Shown here: positions 57,120-64,000 of the stretch, piece after piece | Numbering within the stretch: position 1 is the stretch's first letter | Layout of the letters: each line of letters begins with the position of its first letter | Assembly: GCF_000686025.1 (NCBI RefSeq) | Contig: NZ_JMLQ01000004.1 | Coordinates: forward strand, 372,001-436,000 | From: Rhodococcus sp. UNC23MFCrub1.1 | GTDB lineage: Bacteria; Actinomycetota; Actinomycetes; Mycobacteriales; Mycobacteriaceae | Direction: 5' to 3' | Length of the DNA stretch: 64,000 nucleotides | Made by a program: the position numbers and the translations under genes | Notes under the pieces: generated by a model | What the model saw: the letters and a program-made list of their open reading frames with translations, nothing else | What the model was told of the DNA's origin: nothing | The model's database searches: none

Positions 57120-58202
57120 GTGTTCGAGAACTTCGACGAATCGATGATCGAGGTCGAGGCCGCGTCGATCCTCACCCGGCACTGCGGCGCGGGCGATCTC
57201 CCGGTGCTGTTGCTGCACGGGCACCCGCGTACGTCGGCGACGTGGCACCGTGTCGCCCCACTGCTGGTCGACGCAGGACATACGGTCGTCTGCCCGGACT
57301 TGCGCGGGTACGGACGCTCCCAGGGCCCGGCGCCGACACCCGACCACTCCGCACACTCGAAGCGGGCGATGGCCTCGGACATGGTGCAGGTGATGGCCGC
57401 ACTCGGGCACCGACGCTTCGCCGTGGTCGGTCACGACCGTGGAAGCTACGTGGCCCTGCGCCTGGCCCTGGACCACCCGGGCCTCGTGGCCGCGCTGTCC
57501 CTGCTCGACTGCATCCCCATCAGCGAGCACCTCGACCGGGCGGACAGTCGATTCGCGACCCGATGGTGGCACTGGTTCTTCTACGCCCAGCCCGACCTCC
57601 CCGAGCGCGCCATCACTGCCGATCCCTCTGCGTGGTACCGCGGCGATCCGGCCCTCATGGGAGTGGAGAACCACCGTGAGTGGCTGACGGTGATCCACGA
57701 TCCCGATGTCGTACGCGCGATGCTCGAGGACTACCGAGCGGGACTCACCGTAGACGCCGACCACGAACGCGCCGACCGAGCGCAGGGGAGGACGTTGGCC
57801 GTGCCGGTGCAGGTGCTGTGGTCCACACGGGACGACCTCGAGGAGTTGTACGGCGATCCGTTGACCATCTGGCGTGCGTGGGCGCCGGGCGTCGTCGGGC
57901 ACGGCATCGATTCGGGACACCACATGGCCGAGGAGGCCCCGCACCACCTCGTCGACGCGCTGCTGCGGGGGACACCACATGGCCGAGGAGGCCCCGCACC
58001 ACCTCGTCGACGCGCTGCTGCCGTTCCTCGCCTCGGCGGGGCGGTGGGATCCAGTGCAGTAGCCCGCGCTCCACACGGTCCAGTGCACCGGATCTGCTGG
58101 AGCGGGGCGTTCGTGTGCAGTGATCCGCGGTGGGCGCGGATCACTGCACAAGAGGGGTGGGTGGCATCCCGATCCGCCGGCGCGGATCTCGGACTGCGCT
58201 GA
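57120..58202 (+). CDS. Alpha/beta hydrolase with frameshifted C-terminus
   Basis: 360 residues as it stands. Residues 1-282 are a normal haloacetate-dehalogenase/epoxide-hydrolase-like fold: LLLHGHPRTSATWHRVAP (oxyanion HGHP, 33), DLRGYGRS, the Asp nucleophile D106 in VVGHDRGSYVAL and the catalytic His in SGHHMAEEAPHHLVDALL (about 267). After residue 282 the frame is shifted by a 55-bp tandem duplication and runs about 78 residues of Arg/Pro-rich sequence to 58202. Without the duplication the gene would end at LVDALLPFLASAGRWDPVQ, for 295 residues. The core catalytic residues remain, so partial activity is possible. Confidence 0.8.
   Translation: MFENFDESMIEVEAASILTRHCGAGDLPVLLLHGHPRTSATWHRVAPLLVDAGHTVVCPDLRGYGRSQGPAPTPDHSAHSKRAMASDMVQVMAALGHRRFAVVGHDRGSYVALRLALDHPGLVAALSLLDCIPISEHLDRADSRFATRWWHWFFYAQPDLPERAITADPSAWYRGDPALMGVENHREWLTVIHDPDVVRAMLEDYRAGLTVDADHERADRAQGRTLAVPVQVLWSTRDDLEELYGDPLTIWRAWAPGVVGHGIDSGHHMAEEAPHHLVDALLRGTPHGRGGPAPPRRRAAAVPRLGGAVGSSAVARAPHGPVHRICWSGAFVCSDPRWARITAQEGWVASRSAGADLGLR
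57914..58021 (+). repeat. Tandem duplication, 55-bp period
   Basis: The 53-nt stretch at 57914-57966 (beginning GGGACACCACATGGCCGAGG) is repeated exactly at 57969-58021, separated by 2 bases. The period of 55 is not a multiple of three and shifts the hydrolase reading frame. Confidence 0.95.
58114..58150. repeat. Perfect 16-bp inverted repeat
   Basis: TGTGCAGTGATCCGCG (58114-58129) and CGCGGATCACTGCACA (58135-58150) with a 5-nt loop. In the undisrupted hydrolase gene this would lie just after the stop codon, so it may have been its terminator or a dispersed hairpin element. Confidence 0.7.
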
Positions 58203-58262
58203 CACCCCGCCTCGCCGAGCGACGACGGGTGCGGGAACGAGCGGTGGGGGAGGGGACAGACG

Positions 58263-58298
58263 AGAAGAGGCGCCACCCGAGTGGGTGGCGCCTCTTCT
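58263..58298 (-). terminator. qcrCAB operon terminator
   Basis: AGAAGAGGCGCCACCC (58263-58278) and GGGTGGCGCCTCTTCT (58283-58298) form a perfect 16-bp stem with a 4-nt loop, 17 bases after the qcrB stop on the minus strand. Confidence 0.8.
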
Positions 58299-58315
58299 AC
58301 CGTTCAGCGGGTCGC

Positions 58316-60052
58316 TCAGTGCCCGTTGGACTCCGGTCCGTGACCGTTGCCGTTGGACGAGCCGTTGCCGTTCGAGTGGCCGTTGGACGAGCCGTTGCCG
58401 TTCGAGTGCCCGTTGCCGTTCGAGTGCCCGTTGCCCTGCGACAGGATCTTCGCCTGGTAGGTGCGGAGCATGGTGAGCTGATCGTGCTCACCCTCGTGCG
58501 ACAGACGCTCGTGCAGCCGGTGCTCCTCGTCCGAGTCCGGAGTGAAGATGCTGCCCGAGCCGGGCTTGCCGGCGGAACCGAGCTTGTTCATCTTCTTCGG
58601 GATCGCAGCACCCTGGTACTCGAGCGGGATCGGGTGGCCGTGATCGTCGACCGGGCCGAGGGGCTGGTGGATCTCGACGTAGGCGCCGTGGGGCAGACGC
58701 TTGATGACACCCGTCTCGATGCCGTGCTCGAGCACCTGGCGATCGCTGCGCTGGAGACCGATGCAGAAGCGGTAGGTCAGCAGGTAGACGATCGGAGGCA
58801 GGACCACGAGGCCGATGCGGCCGATCCAGGTCATCGCGTTCAGGGAGATCGAGAACTTGTACGCGATGATGTCGTTGACGCAGCTGAGCGTCAGGACCAC
58901 GTAGAACGCGATCGCCATGGCGCCGACCGCGGTACGCACCGGAACGTCGCGGGGACGCTGCAGCAGGTTGTGGTGAGCGTCGTCCTTGGTGAAGCGCTTC
59001 TCGATCCAGGGGTACGCGATCATGATCGCGAACACCGCACCCATGATGACTGCGACCCAGAAGACGGCCGGGATCATGTAGTTGCCGATGTAGAGCTCCC
59101 ACGCGGGCCACAGTCGAGCCAGGCCGTCCGTCCACATCATGTAGAAGTCGGGCTGCGAGCCGGCCGAGACCTGCGACGGGTTGTACGGGCCCAGAGCCCA
59201 CACCGGGTTGATCTGCAGTACGCCACCCATGACCGCGAGGACACCGAAGGTCATGGCGAAGAAGGCGCCGGACTTGACCGCGAAGACCGGGAGGATGCGG
59301 ACACCCACCACGTTGGTCTCGGTGCGGCCGGGGCCGGGGAACTGCGTGTGCTTCTGGTACCAGACGAGCGCGAGGTGAGCTGCGATGAGCGCCAGGATGA
59401 TGGCGGGCAGGAGCAGCACGTGCGCGACGTACAGGCGCGGGATGATCAGCGTGCCGGGGAAGTCACCGTTGAAGATCAGCCAGTGCATCCACGTTCCGAT
59501 GACCGGGATGGAGATCGTGATGCCCGAGAAGGCGGCGCGCAGGCCGGTACCGGACAGAAGGTCGTCGGGGAGCGAGTAGCCGAAGAAGCCCTCGAACATC
59601 GCCAGGATGAGCAGCAGCGAGCCGATGACCCAGTTCGCCTCACGCGGGCGACGGAACGCACCGGTGAAGAAGATGCGCATCATGTGCACGATGATCGAGC
59701 AGGCGAACAGCAGAGCTGCCCAGTGGTGGATCTGGCGGATGAACAGACCGCCGCGCACCTCGAAGGACAGGTCCAGCGTGGTGGCGTACGCCTTGGTCAT
59801 CTCGACACCGCGCAGGGGAGCGTAGGCGCCCTGGTAGGTGGTCTCCGTCATGGAGGGGTCGTAGAAGAGGGTCAAGTACGTACCGGACAGCAGCAGGATG
59901 ACGAAGCTGTACAGCGCGATCTCGCCCAGCAGGAACGACCAGTGGGTGGGGAAGACCTTGTTGATCTGACGACGCATACCCGCTGAGAGGTGATAGCGGG
60001 AGTCGACGTCCTCGGCTTGCTTCGCAGCGAGCGTGGCGATGGATGGACTCAT
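58316..60052 (-). CDS. qcrB: Cytochrome bc1 complex cytochrome b subunit
   Basis: 578 residues. The N-terminal haem b domain has about 8 spans with [33 protein letters not shown] and [31 protein letters not shown] (haem-ligand His pairs); [21 protein letters not shown] is in the quinol site region. A C-terminal extension of about 180 residues is typical of actinobacteria. The final 40 residues are an unusual Asn/Gly/His/Ser repeat ([18 protein letters not shown]). The ATG at 60052 overlaps the qcrA stop (ATGA), with GGAAGG upstream. Confidence 0.97.
   Translation of the reverse strand: MSPSIATLAAKQAEDVDSRYHLSAGMRRQINKVFPTHWSFLLGEIALYSFVILLLSGTYLTLFYDPSMTETTYQGAYAPLRGVEMTKAYATTLDLSFEVRGGLFIRQIHHWAALLFACSIIVHMMRIFFTGAFRRPREANWVIGSLLLILAMFEGFFGYSLPDDLLSGTGLRAAFSGITISIPVIGTWMHWLIFNGDFPGTLIIPRLYVAHVLLLPAIILALIAAHLALVWYQKHTQFPGPGRTETNVVGVRILPVFAVKSGAFFAMTFGVLAVMGGVLQINPVWALGPYNPSQVSAGSQPDFYMMWTDGLARLWPAWELYIGNYMIPAVFWVAVIMGAVFAIMIAYPWIEKRFTKDDAHHNLLQRPRDVPVRTAVGAMAIAFYVVLTLSCVNDIIAYKFSISLNAMTWIGRIGLVVLPPIVYLLTYRFCIGLQRSDRQVLEHGIETGVIKRLPHGAYVEIHQPLGPVDDHGHPIPLEYQGAAIPKKMNKLGSAGKPGSGSIFTPDSDEEHRLHERLSHEGEHDQLTMLRTYQAKILSQGNGHSNGNGHSNGNGSSNGHSNGNGSSNGNGHGPESNGH
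58350..58427. repeat. Direct repeats encoding the QcrB Asn/Gly/His tail
   Basis: Two 30-bp units at 58350-58379 and 58380-58409 (CCGTTGGACGAGCCGTTGCC...) differ by one base, followed by an 18-bp related unit at 58410-58427. All lengths are multiples of three, so copy-number change keeps the frame. Confidence 0.8.
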
Positions 60053-61284
60053 CGTGAACCTTCCGATGACGACGCAGCAGAAGCGCTCTCCTGCTCGTGT
60101 ACTCCGGCCGGACGTTCCCAATAGGCGGGTCCGAGCGGCTCGATGAAATCGCCCGCGGCGACGAGGTAGCCCTCGTCGTTGACCGTGATGGGCAGCTGCG
60201 GAAGAGCGCGGGCGGCCGGTCCGAAGATCGGCTTGGCGTACTCCAACGCGTCGAATTGCGACTGGTGGCACGGGCACAGGATCCGGTTGGTCTGCTGCTC
60301 GTACAACGATGTGGGGCACCCGAGGTGGGTGCAGATCTTCGAGTAGGCGAAGTAGTCGCCGTAGTTGAAGCTCTCCTGGCCCTTCCGCTTGATGGTGCGG
60401 TCGGCGTCCTCGGTACGCAGACGGATGAGCATGACCGCGTTGCGGATGCCCTTCAGTGCATGCGAGAGCTCCTCCTCGTTTCCACGCTCCGACTCACGGA
60501 ACGGGAAGACGGTCTCCATGGCGCCGGCGTCGAGATCCTCCGGGCGGACGAGAACGATGTCGTCGACGCGTCCGGTGTAGCGACGCAGGTAGACGGTCTC
60601 GCCCTCGTAGTTCGGCGTCCAACCCGAGACCCAGAGCGAGGACTCGTCGCCCTCGGCCCACGGGTTCTTGATCAGACCGCCGAGCGGGAGGATCGACATG
60701 ACGCCGAGCGCGCCGCCGCCGAAGACGAGGCTGCGCTTGATCATCTTGCGTCGACCCAGCGTGGAGGTGTCGAAGGAGTCGCTGAGCTCGGCGACGACCG
60801 TCTTCTTGTCCACCTCGCTCGATCCACCGTCGTGGCGGTCCTGGATGGACACCTCTTCGGGGATGAACTTCTTGGTGAACTGCACGGCGCCGACGCCGAC
60901 ACCGATGATCGCGAGACCCATGGTGAGACCGATCAGCGGTGTGTACAGGCTGTACAGCCCATAGCTGTCCTCGCCCATGCCGGCGTACTGCCACGGCCAG
61001 AACAGGTAGATGGCGATGAAGGCCACGGCCGACACACCCGCGAGGAAGAACCAGAGGCTGACGCTGCGCTCGGCGCGCTTCTCGGCCTTGGTTCCGGGGA
61101 CGGGCCAGCGTGCGCGACGGAACGCCACGTCCACGTGATCGAGGTTGGTGCCGAGTGCGACGAGCTCGTCGCGGCTCATGGCGGCCAGTTCCTCGTCCGT
61201 GTACTTGCGGTCCGGGTCGAAGCCCTCGGGGAACTTGTTCGGATCGCCGGGCACGCCGTCGTCCTTGCGGTTGTCGTCGCTCAT
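60049..61284 (-). CDS. qcrA: Cytochrome bc1 complex Rieske iron-sulfur subunit
   Basis: 411 residues. Three N-terminal membrane spans (an actinobacterial feature) precede the Rieske domain, whose cluster ligands are in CTHLGCP and CPCHQSQFD (about residues 330-350). [19 protein letters not shown] before the third span resembles a Tat signal (RR motif). The ATG at 61284 overlaps the qcrC stop (ATGA), with the long N-terminal frame extension rejected on that basis. Confidence 0.97.
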   Translation of the reverse strand: MSDDNRKDDGVPGDPNKFPEGFDPDRKYTDEELAAMSRDELVALGTNLDHVDVAFRRARWPVPGTKAEKRAERSVSLWFFLAGVSAVAFIAIYLFWPWQYAGMGEDSYGLYSLYTPLIGLTMGLAIIGVGVGAVQFTKKFIPEEVSIQDRHDGGSSEVDKKTVVAELSDSFDTSTLGRRKMIKRSLVFGGGALGVMSILPLGGLIKNPWAEGDESSLWVSGWTPNYEGETVYLRRYTGRVDDIVLVRPEDLDAGAMETVFPFRESERGNEEELSHALKGIRNAVMLIRLRTEDADRTIKRKGQESFNYGDYFAYSKICTHLGCPTSLYEQQTNRILCPCHQSQFDALEYAKPIFGPAARALPQLPITVNDEGYLVAAGDFIEPLGPAYWERPAGVHEQESASAASSSEGSR

Positions 61285-62162
61285 GACCTCACTCCGATCC
61301 ACAGTGCTGCTGCGACGACCGCTCCGATGCCGACCACCCAGATGGCGATGGCTTCCGTACCGGGGCCGAAGCCGCCGAGTCCGTATCCACCGGGAGGCTG
61401 CGTCTCGGAGGAGGACTTGACGTACGCGATGATGTCTTTCTTCTCTTCGGGCGTGAGCTGGCGGTCCGAGAACTTGGGCATGTTCTGCGGGCCGGTGACC
61501 ATCGCCTGGTAGATCTGCTGCTCGTTGGCCGGGTCGAGGATCGGCGCGAACTTGCCCGAGGACAGGGCGCCACCGCGACCGGTGAAGTTGTGGCAGGACG
61601 CGCAATTGAGGCGGAAGAGTTCACTGCCGCGAGCGATGTCATCGCCGCGAAGCGACTCCTGCGCGATCTCACCGTTGTCGGTGCGCACCACCGTGGGTCC
61701 GCCGCCGTTGGCCTGGATGTAGGCGCCGAGAGCGTCGACCTGCGACTGGTTGTACTTCGGGGGCTTCCGCTCGGCCTGGGCCTCGTTGCGCGCCATCGGC
61801 ATGCGACCGGAAGAGACCTGGAAGTAGACGGCTGCTTCGCCGACGCCGATGAGGGACGGTCCGCGGTCCTGGACACCCTGGAGGTTGGCGCCGTGGCACG
61901 TCACGCAGGACGTGTCGTAGATCTGCTGGCCTTCGCGCACCATGGCCGCGCTGTCTTCCTGCGCGGTGGCGACCTGGGCGTCGGGGGTGAGGGCGGCGGC
62001 GAGGAAGCCCGCGCCGACGAGACCCATGAACAGCGCCATGGCGCCACTGACCCGGCGACGGGTACGACGCTTGCGACGCGCCTTGGTCGCCGAGGCGTCC
62101 GGCGTACCGGCGGACACGACAGTGCCGTCGTCGTCGGGAGTGGCGGGGGGAGAGGAACTCAT
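61281..62162 (-). CDS. qcrC: Cytochrome bc1 complex dihaem cytochrome c subunit
   Basis: 293 residues. An N-terminal membrane anchor (about 40-60) is followed by two cytochrome c domains with haem motifs CVTCH (86-90) and CASCH (187-191), and a C-terminal span ([20 protein letters not shown]). This fused cytochrome c replaces soluble cytochrome c and passes electrons directly to the aa3 oxidase. AAGGGA precedes the ATG. Confidence 0.97.
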   Translation of the reverse strand: MSSSPPATPDDDGTVVSAGTPDASATKARRKRRTRRRVSGAMALFMGLVGAGFLAAALTPDAQVATAQEDSAAMVREGQQIYDTSCVTCHGANLQGVQDRGPSLIGVGEAAVYFQVSSGRMPMARNEAQAERKPPKYNQSQVDALGAYIQANGGGPTVVRTDNGEIAQESLRGDDIARGSELFRLNCASCHNFTGRGGALSSGKFAPILDPANEQQIYQAMVTGPQNMPKFSDRQLTPEEKKDIIAYVKSSSETQPPGGYGLGGFGPGTEAIAIWVVGIGAVVAAALWIGVRS

Positions 62163-62240
62163 CTGTATCCCTTGTCGTGTCGGGACGGCTTGTCGGATGC
62201 GACCGATGAGGCTGTCATCGGGTATTCGACGCCTGCTCGG

Positions 62241-62855
62241 TCAGCGGATGAAGTAGATCGTCGCGAACAGCGCGATCCAGACGATGTCGACGAAGTGCCA
62301 GTAGTACGACACGACGATGGCGGCGGTGGCCTGAGCCGGCGTGAACTTGCTGACCAGGGTGCGGGCGATCAGGAAGACGAAGGCGATCAGACCGCCGATC
62401 ACGTGCAGGCCGTGGAAGCCGGTGGTGATGTAGAAGACGGAGCCGTAGACGCTGCTCGAGATCGAGGTGCCCTCGTGAACGAGGTGGTAGTACTCGTAGC
62501 CCTGGCCGGCGACGAAGAACGCGCCCATGGCCAGAGTGATCGTGTACCAGCGGCGCAGTCCGAACACGTCGCCACGCTCGGCGGCGAACACCCCCAGCTG
62601 GCAGGTGAAGGACGATGCGATGAGCACCGCGGTCACGGGGACGGCCAGCGTCAGGTTGAGCTCGGTCGGCTCCGGCGGCCACTGGCCGGGAGCGGCCTGA
62701 GCCCGCGCGACGAAGTACATCGCGAAGAGGCCGGCAAAGAACATCAACTCGCTGGACAGCCACACGATGGTGCCCACGCTGACCATGTTCGGTCGGTTCA
62801 GCGAGTGGACACGCTGGGTGATGGCGGATCCCGAAGTACCTACTGCGCTCGTCAC
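62241..62855 (-). CDS. ctaE: Cytochrome c oxidase subunit III
   Basis: 204 residues with five spans. [20 protein letters not shown] near the N-terminus and [19 protein letters not shown] plus [20 protein letters not shown] are subunit III hallmarks. GTG 62855 gives the usual N-terminus [25 protein letters not shown] lies 7 nt upstream, close to the leaderless pattern. It heads the ctaE-qcrC-qcrA-qcrB operon (78 bp to qcrC). Subunit I (ctaD) is not in the window. Confidence 0.96.
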   Translation of the reverse strand: MTSAVGTSGSAITQRVHSLNRPNMVSVGTIVWLSSELMFFAGLFAMYFVARAQAAPGQWPPEPTELNLTLAVPVTAVLIASSFTCQLGVFAAERGDVFGLRRWYTITLAMGAFFVAGQGYEYYHLVHEGTSISSSVYGSVFYITTGFHGLHVIGGLIAFVFLIARTLVSKFTPAQATAAIVVSYYWHFVDIVWIALFATIYFIR

Positions 62856-63142
62856 ATCGAGAAGTATGACTCGTCGTAGTACGGATGGCATAGCCGGGGC
62901 GGTATTGGCGAGTCGAGCATCGTTCGCGCGCGCGTGACACAGAATGCCTCCTCGTGGTCCGGTCGGCCCGTCTTCCTGGACTTTCTGTTCAATAGTACTC
63001 GTCTGTGCACGTCGGACCGGGTTCCGTCGACCCCCGCGCCCGTGATGTATCCCGCACGCCGGAGTCTCGACCCGAGCTTCAGACTCGATTCCTCCCGAGC
63101 GACTCCGGGACCGGTTCCAGCGGCATCTGGCACTGTCGTGAC

Positions 63143-63634
63143 ATGACTTCGGGCTCTGGTCGTGGGCGGACACGGTGGTGGCAGCGGCTGTTCGGCCGGG
63201 CGGCTCCGGAGCCCCTCGACCCCACTCGCACCGACCTCGTCGTGGTCGCGTCGTGCTTCGACGACGTGGAGGCGTGCTCGACGACCCTCGAGCGCGCGGC
63301 GCACACGGACCCCCTCTGGTCGGCGGACGACGACGTGGTGTTGCGCCACCACCTGCTCCTCCCCGCCGATCAGATCGCCGACGCGGTGTCGGTGGCGGCG
63401 CAGGACGGTTACAGCGAGGCGACCGCAGGTCCCATGGCGCAGACTCCCGGGCATCTGCCCGGCGGTGTCTCCGACGCGACCGTCCTGGTGCTGCAGCGGG
63501 TGCAGGTGCTCGACGCGCTGCACTGCTCGCAGGAACGGTCACGGATGGCGGGGTTGGCCCAACGGCGCGACGGGGTGGTACTGGGCTGGGACGCCCTCCA
63601 ACCGGCTGCCGAGGACGCATCGCCGGAGCACTAG
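63143..63634 (+). CDS. Hypothetical protein, 163 residues
   Basis: Begins [18 protein letters not shown] and has an alpha/beta pattern: [50 protein letters not shown] and a long C-terminal helix ([24 protein letters not shown]). No known domain recognised. It lies divergent from ctaE and 11 bp before trpD; in related genomes a gene of this kind may occur beside trpD, but I cannot confirm that here. The preceding gap 62856-63142 holds only the ctaE promoter region. Confidence 0.65.
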   Translation: MTSGSGRGRTRWWQRLFGRAAPEPLDPTRTDLVVVASCFDDVEACSTTLERAAHTDPLWSADDDVVLRHHLLLPADQIADAVSVAAQDGYSEATAGPMAQTPGHLPGGVSDATVLVLQRVQVLDALHCSQERSRMAGLAQRRDGVVLGWDALQPAAEDASPEH

Positions 63635-63645
63635 GCTTCCCGCTC

Positions 63646-64000
63646 ATGAGCGCTGGGGATGGCACGCGTACATGGGCACAGGTCCTCGGGGCCCTGGCAT
63701 CACGCCAGGACCTGACGGGTGCCGACACGGCGTGGGCGATGGACGAGATCATGTCGGACAACGCCACCGCGGCCCAGATCGCTGCCTTCGGTGTCGCCCT
63801 CAAGATGAAGGGCCCCACGTCGGACGAACTGCGCGGACTGGCCGACTCGATGCTCGGCCACGCCAAGCGCGTGCCCGTGGACGACGACGTCGTCGACATC
63901 GTCGGTACGGGCGGCGATCGGTCCCACACGGTGAACATCTCGACGATGGCGTCGGTGGTGGTGGCGGCCGCGGGAATCCGGGTGGTCAAGCACGGCAACC
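63646..64000 (+). CDS. trpD: Anthranilate phosphoribosyltransferase (5' part)
   Basis: The first 118 codons of trpD, cut by the window edge. After [28 protein letters not shown] comes [25 protein letters not shown] and the PRPP-binding [18 protein letters not shown]. It makes phosphoribosyl anthranilate in tryptophan synthesis. ATG 63646 lies 8 nt after TAGGCT (63632-63637), a leaderless start; that hexamer overlaps the upstream gene's stop codon. Confidence 0.95.
   Translation, partial: MSAGDGTRTWAQVLGALASRQDLTGADTAWAMDEIMSDNATAAQIAAFGVALKMKGPTSDELRGLADSMLGHAKRVPVDDDVVDIVGTGGDRSHTVNISTMASVVVAAAGIRVVKHGN

Noticed and set aside
63700-63993. 97-codon minus-strand frame at the right edge
   Set aside because: It is antisense to the clear trpD coding sequence, which has the VGTGGD PRPP-binding motif.

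Overview
The window is high-GC chromosomal DNA from a mycolic-acid actinomycete, most likely Rhodococcus or a close relative. The basis is the gene set (qcrCAB-ctaE, ctaCF, ptkA-ptpA, CT398-type zinc ribbon plus RNase HI/phosphatase fusion, DUF4191, DUF3043, CaeA-type lipoprotein) and the gene order. From about 9.2 kb to the right end the order and relative orientation closely follow the Mycobacterium tuberculosis block running from about Rv2236c down to Rv2192c, as I remember that genome. No tRNA, rRNA operon, insertion sequence, prophage or CRISPR array was seen. The one structural RNA recognised is RNase P RNA (18318-18747).

Layout. 1-1012: an AT-richer left edge with the tail of an unknown gene and a decayed secreted-protein gene. 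1013-8415: accessory metabolism, with an iron alcohol dehydrogenase, a CoA-acylating (methyl)malonate-semialdehyde dehydrogenase, a divergent LysR regulator, an MFS exporter, an amidase, a 21-codon micro-ORF and a thioesterase. 8459-16341: an acetoacetate-decarboxylase-like protein, cobD, a SURF1-like protein, ptpA-ptkA, a CobC-like aminotransferase, NIF3, a zinc-ribbon protein and an RNase HI/phosphatase. 16345-22436: permease, DUF1697, rnpB, a small-ORF region with a possible SOS box, a small SPOR-like protein, an RNB nuclease and a CYTH-CHAD protein. 22476-36518: proline iminopeptidase, lipoproteins, panB, then the nitrogen block glnA2, glnE and glnA1, with an osmoprotectant ABC operon inserted between glnE and glnA1. 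36745-42862: RDD protein, DUF4191, lipA, lipB, an epimerase and the two-lipoyl E2 protein, so lipoate synthesis and ligation sit beside their substrate. 43173-55140: pepA, gcvT, ilvE, cobU-cobT-cobS, glycerate kinase, an IscA-like protein, adenosine kinase and asnB. 55439-62855: the respiratory supercomplex genes ctaC-ctaF and ctaE-qcrC-qcrA-qcrB, interrupted by an alpha/beta hydrolase whose 3' end carries a 55-bp tandem duplication. 63143-64000: an unknown protein and the start of trpD.

Two start-site classes recur. Operon-internal genes overlap by ATGA, GTGA or TGATG, or follow a Shine-Dalgarno sequence. About twenty first genes instead have a TANNNT -10 hexamer 6-9 nt before the ATG or GTG and no Shine-Dalgarno, the arrangement expected of leaderless mRNAs. 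I used this to choose several starts. The same signature marks three short ORFs that standard annotation would miss: a 15-codon leader before a 30-codon ORF (19090-18941), a His-rich 15-codon leader overlapping the RDD gene (36710), and a 39-codon ORF coupled to glnE (27994). These, with the micro-ORF at 7942, are the most novel candidates here. All functional calls come from reading translated sequence; no database search was possible.
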